Origin: JBCDBY01 sp039182715
GTDB taxonomy: Bacteria > Planctomycetota > PLA2
Direction of reading: 5' to 3'
Assembly (NCBI GenBank): GCA_039182715.1
Contig: JBCDBY010000134.1
Coordinates: forward strand, 1-11,465
DNA: 11,465 nt
Shown here: positions 1 through 6,541 of the stretch, in pieces
Layout: each line of letters opens with the position of its first letter
Position numbering within the stretch: position 1 is the first letter of the stretch
Program-made: the position numbers and the translations under genes
The notes under the pieces: model-generated
The model's input: only the letters and a program-made list of their open reading frames with translations
What the model was told of the DNA's origin: nothing
Database searches by the model: none

Positions 1-1712
1 CGACGGCGGGCGGCGCGCGCATGCTCGCCGAGCGCCTCCACGAGCCGCTCACGAAGGTGGATGAGATCGAGGCGCGCCTCGACGCGGTCGAGGAACTCGC
101 GGGCGACTCCTTCCTGCGACGAGACCTGAAGGAGTCACTCAAGGGCGTGCGCGACATCGAGCGCATCGCGTCGCGCGCGGCCACCGGTCGCTGCACGCCG
201 CGCGATCTGCTCGGCCTGCGACTCTCGCTCGACGCGATCCCGAGCCTGCAGACGCAACTCGCCGCGGTGCAGTCGGCCCCGCTGCAGCGCATTCGCTCCG
301 ACCTCGACCCGGTGCCGGAGATTCGCGAGCTGCTCGCGCGCGGCCTCGGCGACGAGCTGCCGGCGCACCTGCGCGAGGGCGGCGTCATCCGCGACGGCTA
401 CCACGAGGAGCTCGACCGGCTGCGCGCGCTGCGGCGCGACGGCAAGACGCTGCTCGCCGAGCTGCGTGCGCGAGAGATCGAGCGCACCGGCATCGACAGC
501 CTCAAGGTCGGCCACAACAAGGTCTTCGGCTACTACATCGAAGTCACCCACGCGCACAAGGACAAGGTGCCGGAGGACTTCATCCGCAAGCAGACGCTCA
601 AGGGAGCGGAGCGCTACATCACGCCGGAGCTGAAGGAGTACGAGACGCAGGTCGTCTCGGCGCAGGAGCGCGCGCAGGCGCTCGAGGTCAAGCTCTTCGA
701 GGAGCTGCGCGCGGCCGTCGTCGCCGAGGTGCAGCGGCTGCAGCTGACCGCCGGCCTGCTGGCGGAGCTCGACGTGCACCGCGCGCTCGCGGAGGCGTCG
801 TCCGCGTACGGCTACGTGCGCCCGGTCGTCTCCGACTCGGATCGGCTGGAAATTCGCGAAGGCCGCCATCCGATCGTGGAGCGCGCGCTGATCGACGAAC
901 GCTTCGTGCCGAACGACCTGCTGCTCGATCACGACGCGCGCCAGGTCGCGGTTCTGACCGGCCCCAACATGGCGGGCAAGTCGACCTATATCCGGCAGGC
1001 GGCGCTCATCACGCTGCTCGCCCAGGCGGGTTCGTTCGTGCCGGCGACGAGCGCGCACATCGGCGTGGTCGATCGCATCTTCACGCGCATCGGCGCGGAT
1101 GACGATCTCGCCGGCGGCCGCTCGACCTTCATGGTCGAGATGGCGGAGACGGCGTCGATCTGCCATCACGCTACCAAGCGCAGCCTGGTCGTCCTCGACG
1201 AGGTCGGGCGCGGCACGTCGACCTTCGACGGCGTCGCGATCGCGTGGGCGGTGACCGAGTACCTCGCGCAGGTGACCGGCTGCCGCACGCTCTTCGCGAC
1301 GCACTATCACGAGCTGACCGCGCTGGCCGACGAGGTGAAGGGCATCTTCAACCTGCACGTGGCGGTCGAGGAGTGGGGCGACGACGTCGTCTTCCTGCAC
1401 CGCATCCAGGAGGGCGGGACCGATCGCAGCTACGGCATCCACGTGGGTCGCCTCGCCGGCCTTCCGCAGGCAGTCATCGTGCGCGCCAGGGCGCTCCTCA
1501 GCGGGCTGAGCGGACGCACCGAGGGCCTCTCCGGCGTCGGTTTCACGCCCTTCGAGAAGCCGGAGCCGGCGAGCAAGCAGCTCGCCCTCTTCCCGCCCGA
1601 AGGCGAGGAGCTGCGCCGCGACCTCCAGCAGCTCGATCCCGAGAACATGACGCCGTTCGATGCGCTGATGAAGCTGCGCGAGCTGGTGGAGCGCGCCAGG
1701 GGAGGAGATTGA
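1..1712 (+). CDS. mutS: DNA mismatch repair protein MutS (5' end cut by window)
   Basis: MutS binds base mismatches and small loops in newly replicated DNA and, through ATP-driven clamp formation, recruits MutL in the cytoplasm. The frame is open to the left edge (first full codon at position 3), so the ATG at 21 is internal. About 569 residues are visible, against roughly 850-880 for the family. The mismatch-reading and connector domains therefore lie upstream; the window opens near the start of the lever/core domain (GGARMLAERLHEPL). Counting from position 3, the ATPase shows the Walker A motif GPNMAGKST near residue 320, Walker B with the signature LVVLDEVGRGTSTFDG near 395-410, and the FATHYHEL switch near 432-439. 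The C-terminus carries the family's usual LF...LDPENMTPFDAL ending. All catalytic motifs are intact. It ends 71 bp before the VOC gene on the same strand. Confidence 0.97.
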   Translation, partial: TAGGARMLAERLHEPLTKVDEIEARLDAVEELAGDSFLRRDLKESLKGVRDIERIASRAATGRCTPRDLLGLRLSLDAIPSLQTQLAAVQSAPLQRIRSDLDPVPEIRELLARGLGDELPAHLREGGVIRDGYHEELDRLRALRRDGKTLLAELRAREIERTGIDSLKVGHNKVFGYYIEVTHAHKDKVPEDFIRKQTLKGAERYITPELKEYETQVVSAQERAQALEVKLFEELRAAVVAEVQRLQLTAGLLAELDVHRALAEASSAYGYVRPVVSDSDRLEIREGRHPIVERALIDERFVPNDLLLDHDARQVAVLTGPNMAGKSTYIRQAALITLLAQAGSFVPATSAHIGVVDRIFTRIGADDDLAGGRSTFMVEMAETASICHHATKRSLVVLDEVGRGTSTFDGVAIAWAVTEYLAQVTGCRTLFATHYHELTALADEVKGIFNLHVAVEEWGDDVVFLHRIQEGGTDRSYGIHVGRLAGLPQAVIVRARALLSGLSGRTEGLSGVGFTPFEKPEPASKQLALFPPEGEELRRDLQQLDPENMTPFDALMKLRELVERARGGD

Positions 1713-1745
1713 GGCTGCGCGCCGGAACGCACCCGAAGCGGTTCG

Positions 1746-1780
1746 GCTCGCAGCTCGTAGCGCGCAGCCCGTAGCTTGTC
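1746..1780. repeat. Degenerate heptamer tandem repeat, about 4.5 copies of GCYCGYA
   Basis: The gap between mutS and the VOC gene contains consecutive 7-bp units: gctcgca, gctcgta, gcgcgca, gcccgta, then a partial gcttgtc. Consensus is GCYCGYA; variation is mainly at positions 3 and 6. The array ends four bases before the ATG at 1784, so it occupies the place where a ribosome binding site would be expected. Short heptameric tandem repeats of this kind are known between genes in cyanobacteria and some other bacteria. Whether this sequence belongs to a dispersed family in this genome cannot be seen here. Confidence 0.6.
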
Positions 1781-1783
1781 CCC

Positions 1784-2194
1784 ATGCCCCCCTTCCACCT
1801 CGCCATTCCCGTTGACGACCTCGAGCAGGCGGCCGCGTTCTACGAAGGCGTCCTGGAGTGCCCCCGCGGCCGTTCCGCCGAGCGCTGGATCGACTACGAC
1901 TTCTTCGGGCACCAGCTCGTCGTGCACCGCACGGACGGCGGAGGCGTGCGGGGCACCAATCCCGTCGACGGCGACGAGGTGCCCATCCCCCACTTCGGCG
2001 TCGTGCTCGCATGGGAGCAGTTCGACGAGGTCGAAGCGAAGCTGCGGGGCGCCCGCGTCGCGTTCCTGATCGAACCGACCGTGCGATTCGAAGGCGAGCC
2101 GGGCGAACAGCGCACGATGTTCCTGCTCGACCCCGCCGGCAACGCGCTCGAGTTCAAGACGTTTCGGGATCCGGGGCAGCTGTTCGCGTCATAG
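1784..2194 (+). CDS. VOC-superfamily (glyoxalase/dioxygenase fold) protein
   Basis: A 136-residue protein with two beta-alpha-beta-beta-beta half-modules of the vicinal oxygen chelate fold. The first begins at FHLAIPVDDLEQAAAFYEGVL (residues 4-24), with the FGHQLVVH strand at 41-48. The second begins at PHFGVVL (69-75) and ends at MFLLDPAGNALEFKTF (112-127). Candidate metal ligands in the usual places are His5, His70 and Glu123, with His48 near the site. The family includes glyoxalase I, extradiol dioxygenases and fosfomycin-type thiol transferases. The substrate cannot be assigned; the short single-domain form resembles the uncharacterised 'glyoxalase-like' group. The ATG at 1784 is chosen because the fold starts immediately after it. 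No Shine-Dalgarno is visible, only heptamer repeats. Its last 41 bp overlap, tail to tail, a gene on the other strand. Confidence 0.88.
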   Translation: MPPFHLAIPVDDLEQAAAFYEGVLECPRGRSAERWIDYDFFGHQLVVHRTDGGGVRGTNPVDGDEVPIPHFGVVLAWEQFDEVEAKLRGARVAFLIEPTVRFEGEPGEQRTMFLLDPAGNALEFKTFRDPGQLFAS

Positions 2195-2552
2195 GGGCCG
2201 GCAGCAGTTCCGCCGCCGCCCGCAGCTCGGAGCGCAGGCGTTCCCAGCGCTGCCAAAAAAAGAACGTCAGCCCGAGCATGGTGGCGCCTTCGAGGAGGAA
2301 TCGTGTCGAGTCCTCCACGGCGAAGCTGAAATTGTGAATCAAGCGCGCCGCGAAGAGGACGAGGCAACCGGTCTGGAAGAATCGGTAGCGGTGCCGCATG
2401 CGACGGATCAAGGACCGAATGGACTCGACATCCCCCGTCCTCAGCGCCTGCCAGTCGGAGTGGAAGATGAAGAGCCCGCTGGCCGCGGTCACGGCCACCC
2501 GTATCTGCTCCCGTCGGCTCGGATCCAGCGCCTCGTCCACCGTTCCGCTCAT
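2154..2552 (-). CDS. Small two-helix membrane protein, unknown function
   Basis: Not recognised as a named family. The 132-residue product starting at the ATG at 2552 has an acidic/basic N-terminal part (about 1-55). Two hydrophobic stretches follow: residues 57-79 (rich in F, L, A, ending HNFSFAV) and 84-101 (FLLEGATMLGLTFFFWQRW), then a charged helix and a Pro/Ala/Thr tail. This predicts a two-pass inner-membrane protein. An in-frame ATG at 2573 and an earlier one at 2636 would extend it, but both lie inside the 51-codon ORF just upstream, so 2552 is preferred; no clear ribosome binding site decides it. A run of seven A (T on the coding strand, 2255-2261) encodes the FFFW stretch. The stop lies inside the 3' end of the convergent VOC gene. 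Confidence 0.65.
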   Translation of the reverse strand: MSGTVDEALDPSRREQIRVAVTAASGLFIFHSDWQALRTGDVESIRSLIRRMRHRYRFFQTGCLVLFAARLIHNFSFAVEDSTRFLLEGATMLGLTFFFWQRWERLRSELRAAAELLPAPMTRTAAPDPETS

Positions 2553-2562
2553 CCTGCGGAGT

Positions 2563-2718
2563 CTAGGGCGCATCGGGGTCCAGGTCAGAAAGCCGTTCCG
2601 CGGCATCCCTTTCCTTGAGCACCTGGCGGTCCGCATAGCGCATCAGGATGGAGCCGGCCGAAAGCGCCGACAGCTCGATCTGCTTGCGCTGCTCGGGCGT
2701 TCGATTCTCGCTCGGCAT
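2563..2718 (-). CDS. Small hypothetical protein, 51 aa
   Basis: A short ORF reading MPSENRTPEQRKQIELSALS and onward, ending LSDLDPDAP before TAG. It is hydrophilic: basic and glutamine-rich at first, with an amphipathic, helix-prone middle (QIELSALSAGSILMRYADRQVLKERDAAERL) and an acidic end. No family is recognised. Supporting signs are an AAGGA 11 nt upstream of the ATG, a G/C-biased third codon position, and its place 10 bp before the start of the membrane-protein gene on the same strand, which suggests a two-gene transcript. It is divergent from the bactofilin gene, with 163 bp between the two starts. It could be fortuitous, but composition and position favour a real gene. Confidence 0.5.
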   Translation of the reverse strand: MPSENRTPEQRKQIELSALSAGSILMRYADRQVLKERDAAERLSDLDPDAP

Positions 2719-2881
2719 GGCGGCCACTGTCCTTGCGGCCAGCCGGCTGACAAGCGGCCAAAACCGTGGCCCCAGGCGACTTTTCTGGCGCTAAAGGCAA
2801 ACCCCGAAATCGGTCCCCCCAGCAAGGTCTAGTAGCACGCGACAGCCGAGGGCAACGACACTTCAAGTTCGAGGGAGAACC

Positions 2882-3301
2882 ATGATCGACAAGACTTCCG
2901 GTAAGGATTCGGGTTTCACCACCGTCATCGGCGCGGATGCCGTGTTCAAGGGTGAGCTGTCGTTCGACAAGGGCGTTCGCGTGGACGGTCGGGTCGAGGG
3001 CAAGATTGCGACCAAGGGCCATCTCGCCATCTCGCAGGCCGGCAAGCTGCAGGCCGACGTCGAGGCGGGCGGCATCATCGTCGAGGGCGAGGTCAAGGGC
3101 AACCTGATGGCCGCCGACAAGGTCGAGCTGCGCCAGACCGCGCGTCTCGAGGGCGACATCAAGGCCAGCAAGCTGATCGTGACCGAGGGGGCGACCTTCT
3201 CCGGCCACTGCAGCGTCGGGCCCAACGCCGCCAAGGGCGGAGCCTCCGCGGGCAGCGAGACCAACCGCATCGCGGGCAAGGAATCGGCTCAGCGCCGCTA
3301 A
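2882..3301 (+). CDS. Bactofilin (polymer-forming cytoskeletal protein)
   Basis: Bactofilins self-assemble without nucleotide into filaments that scaffold wall enzymes, polar organelles or chromosome-segregation proteins, often at the membrane. This 139-residue protein has the usual layout. A short N-terminal leader (MIDKTSGKDSGFTTVIG) precedes a beta-helix core at about residues 14-112 built of repeated short strands with G-x-V turns (VDGRVEGKI, IIVEGEVKGNL, ARLEGDI, IVTEGATFSG). A disordered Gly/Ser/Ala tail follows. Length is normal for the family. An AGGGAG at 2872-2877 lies just upstream of the ATG. The next gene encodes a second, modified bactofilin, so the two may co-polymerise or form a pair. 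A small hairpin follows the stop codon at once. Confidence 0.93.
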   Translation: MIDKTSGKDSGFTTVIGADAVFKGELSFDKGVRVDGRVEGKIATKGHLAISQAGKLQADVEAGGIIVEGEVKGNLMAADKVELRQTARLEGDIKASKLIVTEGATFSGHCSVGPNAAKGGASAGSETNRIAGKESAQRR

Positions 3302-3321
3302 GCGCCGCTGGTAGCGGCGTT
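3301..3321 (+). terminator. Hairpin immediately after the bactofilin stop (weak terminator or attenuator)
   Basis: cgccgct (3303-3309), loop ggt and agcggcg (3313-3319) form a perfect 7-bp stem, extendable by a G-T and an A-T pair to 9 bp. It directly follows the TAA at 3299-3301. The downstream tract is only moderately T-rich (gttgttcgtc). It may therefore lower readthrough into the second bactofilin gene or protect the 3' end, rather than terminate fully. Confidence 0.35.
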
Positions 3322-3402
3322 GTTCGTCGCTCATAGCGGTTCGGGCGGGGCGTCGCCTCGACTTTCGATTTTCCAAAGCCGGCGCGCCCCGCTGTCGGGC
3401 CC

Positions 3403-4197
3403 ATGGTCGCCAAGCCTCCGCCCGCGGAGTCGCGGGAAGTCCTCTGCCACCACTGCAATCGTGCCATCGACGTGCCGGTGGGTGCGCTGACGTCGAACTG
3501 TCGTCACTGCCACCGCCGGGTCGTCCTGGAGGATCTGCGGATCAAGGCCTACCACGCCGTCGTGCGTCTCGAGACGGCGGGCAAGGTCGAGGTCCAGCCG
3601 CGCGCGCAGGTGGTGGCCGAGGTGCGCGTCGCCGAGCTCGTCGTCAAGGGCAAGGTGAAGGGCAACATCATCTGCGTCGGACGGGTGCATCTCGGCAAGA
3701 AGGCGGAGGTGGAGGGCGACATCTACTGCCGCGCCATGGAGTGCGAGCGCGGCGCGAAGCTCGAGGGCTACCTGCACATCGACCCGCAGTACACGCCCGA
3801 GGTCGCGGCCAAGGCGGAGGACGAGGTCGACGACGGACTGCTGCGGCGCGACGATGTGGTCGAGGTCGCGACGTCGCCGGAAGCGAGCGAGCCGATGGAC
3901 GGCGCAAACGACAGCCTGCTCCGCCCGAAGACGCGCGCCCGGGTGCAGGAAACGGTCGACGACGAGGAAGAGCCCCAGCCGGGAAGGACACCGGCGAAAA
4001 AGACGGCGATCAAGAAGACACAGCCGAAGAAGCCCGCAGCCAAGACCACGACGAAGAAGAAGACGTCGCGCAAGAAGGCCACGCGGAAGACGACGAAGCC
4101 GAAGCCCGCCGCCGATGAGCCGCTCGACACCGAAGGGGATAGCCTCCTCAAGCCGCAGAACCGCGTCGGGAAGAAGAACGGCGAAGACCAGTCTTGA
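3403..4197 (+). CDS. Zinc-ribbon bactofilin with histone-H1-like C-terminal tail
   Basis: A 264-residue protein with three parts. Residues 13-40 form a putative C4 zinc ribbon (C15-x2-C18 ... C33-x2-C36). Residues about 45-127 are a short bactofilin beta-helix (VVKGKVKGNIICVGRV, AEVEGDIYC, AKLEGYLHI) clearly parallel to the core of the upstream gene. Residues 128-264 are a low-complexity tail with an acidic stretch, then a Lys/Thr/Pro/Ala-rich segment at 198-236 resembling histone H1 or AlgP-like tails. The tail carries three copies of a D-(G/S)-L-L-(R/K) motif: DDGLLRR (143-149), NDSLLRP (169-175) and GDSLLKP (245-251). Zinc ribbon plus bactofilin is an architecture I associate with planctomycete-like genomes (recollection, not a search). 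Inference: a filament subunit with nucleic-acid- or partner-binding extensions. No clear ribosome binding site precedes the ATG; the ribbon begins soon after it, supporting this start. Confidence 0.85.
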   Translation: MVAKPPPAESREVLCHHCNRAIDVPVGALTSNCRHCHRRVVLEDLRIKAYHAVVRLETAGKVEVQPRAQVVAEVRVAELVVKGKVKGNIICVGRVHLGKKAEVEGDIYCRAMECERGAKLEGYLHIDPQYTPEVAAKAEDEVDDGLLRRDDVVEVATSPEASEPMDGANDSLLRPKTRARVQETVDDEEEPQPGRTPAKKTAIKKTQPKKPAAKTTTKKKTSRKKATRKTTKPKPAADEPLDTEGDSLLKPQNRVGKKNGEDQS

Positions 4198-4206
4198 GCC
4201 GCGCGA

Positions 4207-5019
4207 CTACGGTGGCGCGTTCGGAACGAACAGGCGCGCCCCGTTCACCTCGAACGCCCCGATGATCGCCTGCCCCTCCGAGCTCGTGATCCAGTCGGCG
4301 AAGCGCTGCGCCTGCTCCTGCTTGGCGTGCGGATGCTTCGCCTTCGAGACGACAATCAGCGTGTAGGGGTTGCGCATCGGCGGGTCCCCCTCCACGTGCA
4401 CGGTCAGGTCACCCTTGTTCGCGAACGCGCCCCAGGTCGACGAGTCGGTGATGCAGTAGGCGCCCTTCGACACCGCCACGTTGAGCGTCGCGCCCATGCC
4501 GGCGCCCGCCTCGAGGTACCAGTCGCCGGAGTGCGGCGTGGGGTCGACGCCGGCGCGCGTCCAGGTGCTCCGCTCCCGCACGTGGGTGCCGCTGTCATCG
4601 CCGCGCGAAACGAAGGTCGACCGCGTCCGCGCGATGCGGCGCAACGCCTCCGCCGCGTCGCGCAGGCCCGCCACGCCCGCCGGGTCATCGGGCGGCCCGA
4701 CCACCACGAACTCGTTCATCATCACGGCGATGCGCGCGAGGCCGTGCCCCTCGGCCACGAACCGCTTCTCCAGCGCCTCGGCGTGCACGAAGACGAGGTC
4801 CGCATTGCCGTCCCGCGCCGTGCGCAGCGCCTTGCCCGTGCCGACCGGCAGCGCACGCACCTCGATCCCGGTCCGCTCCGTGAACTTCGGCAGCAGCACC
4901 GCGAAGAGGCCGGAGTTCTCGGGCGAAGTGGTGGACGCCAGCGTGATGAACTCGGTCGAAGCCGGGTCCCGGCGGCACGCAGCGAGCAACGCGCACAACA
5001 GGAGCAACTTGATGGGCAT
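4207..5019 (-). CDS. tupA: Tungstate ABC transporter substrate-binding lipoprotein TupA
   Basis: Binds tungstate outside the cytoplasmic membrane and hands it to the TupBC importer. The 270-residue protein begins with a lipoprotein signal: MPIK, a run of Leu, and lipobox LLAAC with lipidated Cys15. Typical TupA motifs follow: the oxyanion-binding segment LASTTSPENSGLF (27-39), LPKFTERTGIEV (43-54), VGTGKALRTARDGNADLVFVHA (59-80, the second anion-loop region) and MMNEFVVVGPPDDPAG (100-115). TTS-x-NSG and GTGKAL distinguish this group from phosphate PstS and from ordinary ModA. Some relatives carry molybdate or vanadate, so anion choice is inferred. It is third in a tupB-tupC-tupA operon, 10 bp after tupC, and converges on the bactofilin gene with only a 9-bp gap and no terminator between them. 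Confidence 0.92.
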   Translation of the reverse strand: MPIKLLLLCALLAACRRDPASTEFITLASTTSPENSGLFAVLLPKFTERTGIEVRALPVGTGKALRTARDGNADLVFVHAEALEKRFVAEGHGLARIAVMMNEFVVVGPPDDPAGVAGLRDAAEALRRIARTRSTFVSRGDDSGTHVRERSTWTRAGVDPTPHSGDWYLEAGAGMGATLNVAVSKGAYCITDSSTWGAFANKGDLTVHVEGDPPMRNPYTLIVVSKAKHPHAKQEQAQRFADWITSSEGQAIIGAFEVNGARLFVPNAPP

Positions 5020-5029
5020 TGCGCGCAGG

Positions 5030-5719
5030 CTACCAAGTCAGCTCGCCGCGCAGGAATGCGCGCGCTTCCTCGGTGCGCGGCTCGGCGAAGAACGCATCGG
5101 CCGGCCCGCTTTCGAGCAGCCGGCCCGCGTGCAGGAACAGCACCTCGCCCGCCAGACGGCGCGCCTGGCTGAGGTCGTGCGTCGCCATGACGATCTTCGT
5201 CCCGGCGCCGTCCATCGCGCGAATGATCTCCTCCACCGCGTGCGACGCGGCGGGATCGAGGCTGGCCGCCGGCTCGTCGAGGAACAGCACTTCCGGCTCC
5301 AGTGCCCAGGCGCGCGCCAACGCAAGCCGCTGCTGCTCGCCGACCGAGAGCGCGCGCGCCGCGCGATGGGCCAGCGGCGCGAGCCCCACGCGGTCGAGCA
5401 CGTCGCGCGCCCGCGTCTTCGGCAGCCCCCGGACGCCCAGCACGTACTCCACGTTGGCCACCGTCGAACGCCGCAGCATGACCGGCCGCTGGAAGACCAT
5501 GGCCTGCGTGCCGGGCGTCTCCGCCCGCCACTCGATCGTGCCGCTCGTCGGGGCGAGCAGTCCGTGGCAGAGGCGCAGGGTCAGGCTCTTCCCGGCGCCG
5601 TTCGAGCCGAGCAGCACCGTCGGCCCGCCCGCCTGCAGCTCGAACGAGAGATCGTGCAGCAGCGTGACCCCGTCGACGGCGTAGCCGAGCGCGGCGGCGC
5701 GCATGGGCAGCGTGCTCAT
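5030..5719 (-). CDS. tupC: Tungstate ABC transporter ATP-binding protein TupC
   Basis: The ATPase of the tungstate importer, working as a dimer on the cytoplasmic face of TupB. Its 229 residues contain every ABC motif: Walker A GSNGAGKS (38-45), Q-loop VFQRPVML, signature LSVGEQQR (a variant of LSGGQ with Val for the first Gly and Glu for the second), Walker B VLFLDEPAASLDP and the switch His in ATHDL. The QRPVMLRRS segment is typical of the Tup/Mod-like group. The ATG at 5719 overlaps the tupB stop by 4 nt (ATGA), which indicates translational coupling. Length is normal for a one-domain ABC ATPase, and no regulatory TOBE domain is attached. Confidence 0.93.
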   Translation of the reverse strand: MSTLPMRAAALGYAVDGVTLLHDLSFELQAGGPTVLLGSNGAGKSLTLRLCHGLLAPTSGTIEWRAETPGTQAMVFQRPVMLRRSTVANVEYVLGVRGLPKTRARDVLDRVGLAPLAHRAARALSVGEQQRLALARAWALEPEVLFLDEPAASLDPAASHAVEEIIRAMDGAGTKIVMATHDLSQARRLAGEVLFLHAGRLLESGPADAFFAEPRTEEARAFLRGELTW

Positions 5720-6414
5720 GCGGCGCGCTCCCGTCGCCGCAGCAGATGCGCGGCGAGATGCACGACGATCGCGATCGCGATGAGAACCAGCCCGAGCCCG
5801 AGCGCCAGCTCGAGATCGCCCTTGCTCGTCTCCAGCGCGATGGCGGTGGTCATGACGCGCGTGGCGTGGGCGATGTTGCCGCCCACGATGAAGACCGCAC
5901 CGACCTCGCCGATGGCGCGACCGAATCCGGCGAGCAGGATCGTGACCAGCTGCGGCCGCGCGTCGTAGAGCAGCGTGGGAATCGCCTGCCGCGGCGTCAC
6001 GCCCAGCGAACGCAGCTGGTCGGCGTACTCGTCCCAGAGCGCCTCCACCGCCTGGCGCGTGAAGGTGGCCACCATCGGAAAGACGACGAGCACCTGCGCG
6101 ACGACCATCGCCTTCACCGAGTGCAGCCAGCCCCAGGAACCCAGCGGGCCATAGGAGGTGAACAGGAGGTAGACGAACAGACCCACAACGACCGGCGGCA
6201 CGCCGATCAGCGCATCGAGCAGCGCCACGGCGGCGCGACGGCCGCGAAAGCGCGCCACCGCCAGCCAGGCACCGAACGGAAGGCCAACAGCCGCCGCCAG
6301 CGCGACCGCGCTGACGCTGACGGCCAGCGAGCGGCCCACGATTTCCCTCAGCTCGGCGTCGAACGAGACGACCAGCCGCCCGGCCGCGGCGAACGCTTCG
6401 AGGGTCGTCTGCAT
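5716..6414 (-). CDS. tupB: Tungstate ABC transporter permease TupB
   Basis: The membrane channel of the tungstate importer. Starting at the ATG at 6414 it has 232 residues with about five hydrophobic segments (near 27-50, 63-86, 101-118, 155-178, 203-225). A cytoplasmic EAA loop lies between the third and fourth (EYADQLRSLGVTPRQAIPTL, 129-148) and couples to TupC. GRAIGEVGAVFIVGGNI (165-181) is the characteristic conserved stretch of TupB-type permeases. An in-frame ATG at 6465 would add 17 arginine/proline-rich residues that are unlike the family and crowd the divergent promoter region, so 6414 is preferred; neither start has a clear Shine-Dalgarno. It is the first gene of the operon. Confidence 0.92.
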   Translation of the reverse strand: MQTTLEAFAAAGRLVVSFDAELREIVGRSLAVSVSAVALAAAVGLPFGAWLAVARFRGRRAAVALLDALIGVPPVVVGLFVYLLFTSYGPLGSWGWLHSVKAMVVAQVLVVFPMVATFTRQAVEALWDEYADQLRSLGVTPRQAIPTLLYDARPQLVTILLAGFGRAIGEVGAVFIVGGNIAHATRVMTTAIALETSKGDLELALGLGLVLIAIAIVVHLAAHLLRRRERAA

Positions 6415-6541
6415 GAACGGGAGAGCATACGGTCTACGCGCCCGTCCCGGAGAACTGCCTCGCATCGCAAAAAAATGGGGCGAGCGGTTTTATCTCATCC
6501 GGCCGGAATGCCGATACGCGCTCCAGATGGGAGTCCACAGG
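6415..6541. promoter_or_regulatory. Divergent intergenic region between tupB and the AAA+/Fis regulator
   Basis: This 127-bp gap must hold start signals for both the tup operon and the regulator gene. It contains a run of seven A (6471-6477), an A+T-rich patch ttttatctc (6488-6496), a perfect 10-bp palindrome tccggccgga (6498-6507) and, near its right end, the GGGAG (6529-6533) that serves the regulator start. No pair of -35/-10 hexamers, and no sigma54 -24/-12 element, stands out on either strand, so promoter positions are left open. Confidence 0.4.

Noticed and set aside
135..2012. 625-codon open frame on the minus strand across mutS
   Set aside because: Arg/Ala/Asp-rich low-information translation with no family motif, lying over an unmistakable mutS; a product of high GC content in the opposite frame.
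2719..2881. Promoter or riboswitch in the 163-bp gap before the bactofilin gene
   Set aside because: Apart from AGGGAG before the ATG, no paired hexamers, sigma54 or sigma28 element, or extended conserved fold could be defended.
2585..3376. 263-codon minus-strand frame across the bactofilin gene
   Set aside because: Shadow of the bactofilin; its 3' part is out of frame with the more convincing 51-codon ORF at 2563-2718.
4327..5968. Long plus-strand frames (281 and 495 codons) across the tup operon
   Set aside because: Antisense to tupA, tupC and tupB, which have complete motifs; the plus-strand translations are Arg/Ser-rich with no domain.
6498..6507. Palindrome tccggccgga as a regulator operator
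   Set aside because: A 10-bp G/C palindrome is expected often by chance in this composition and only one copy is present; kept only as part of the intergenic description.
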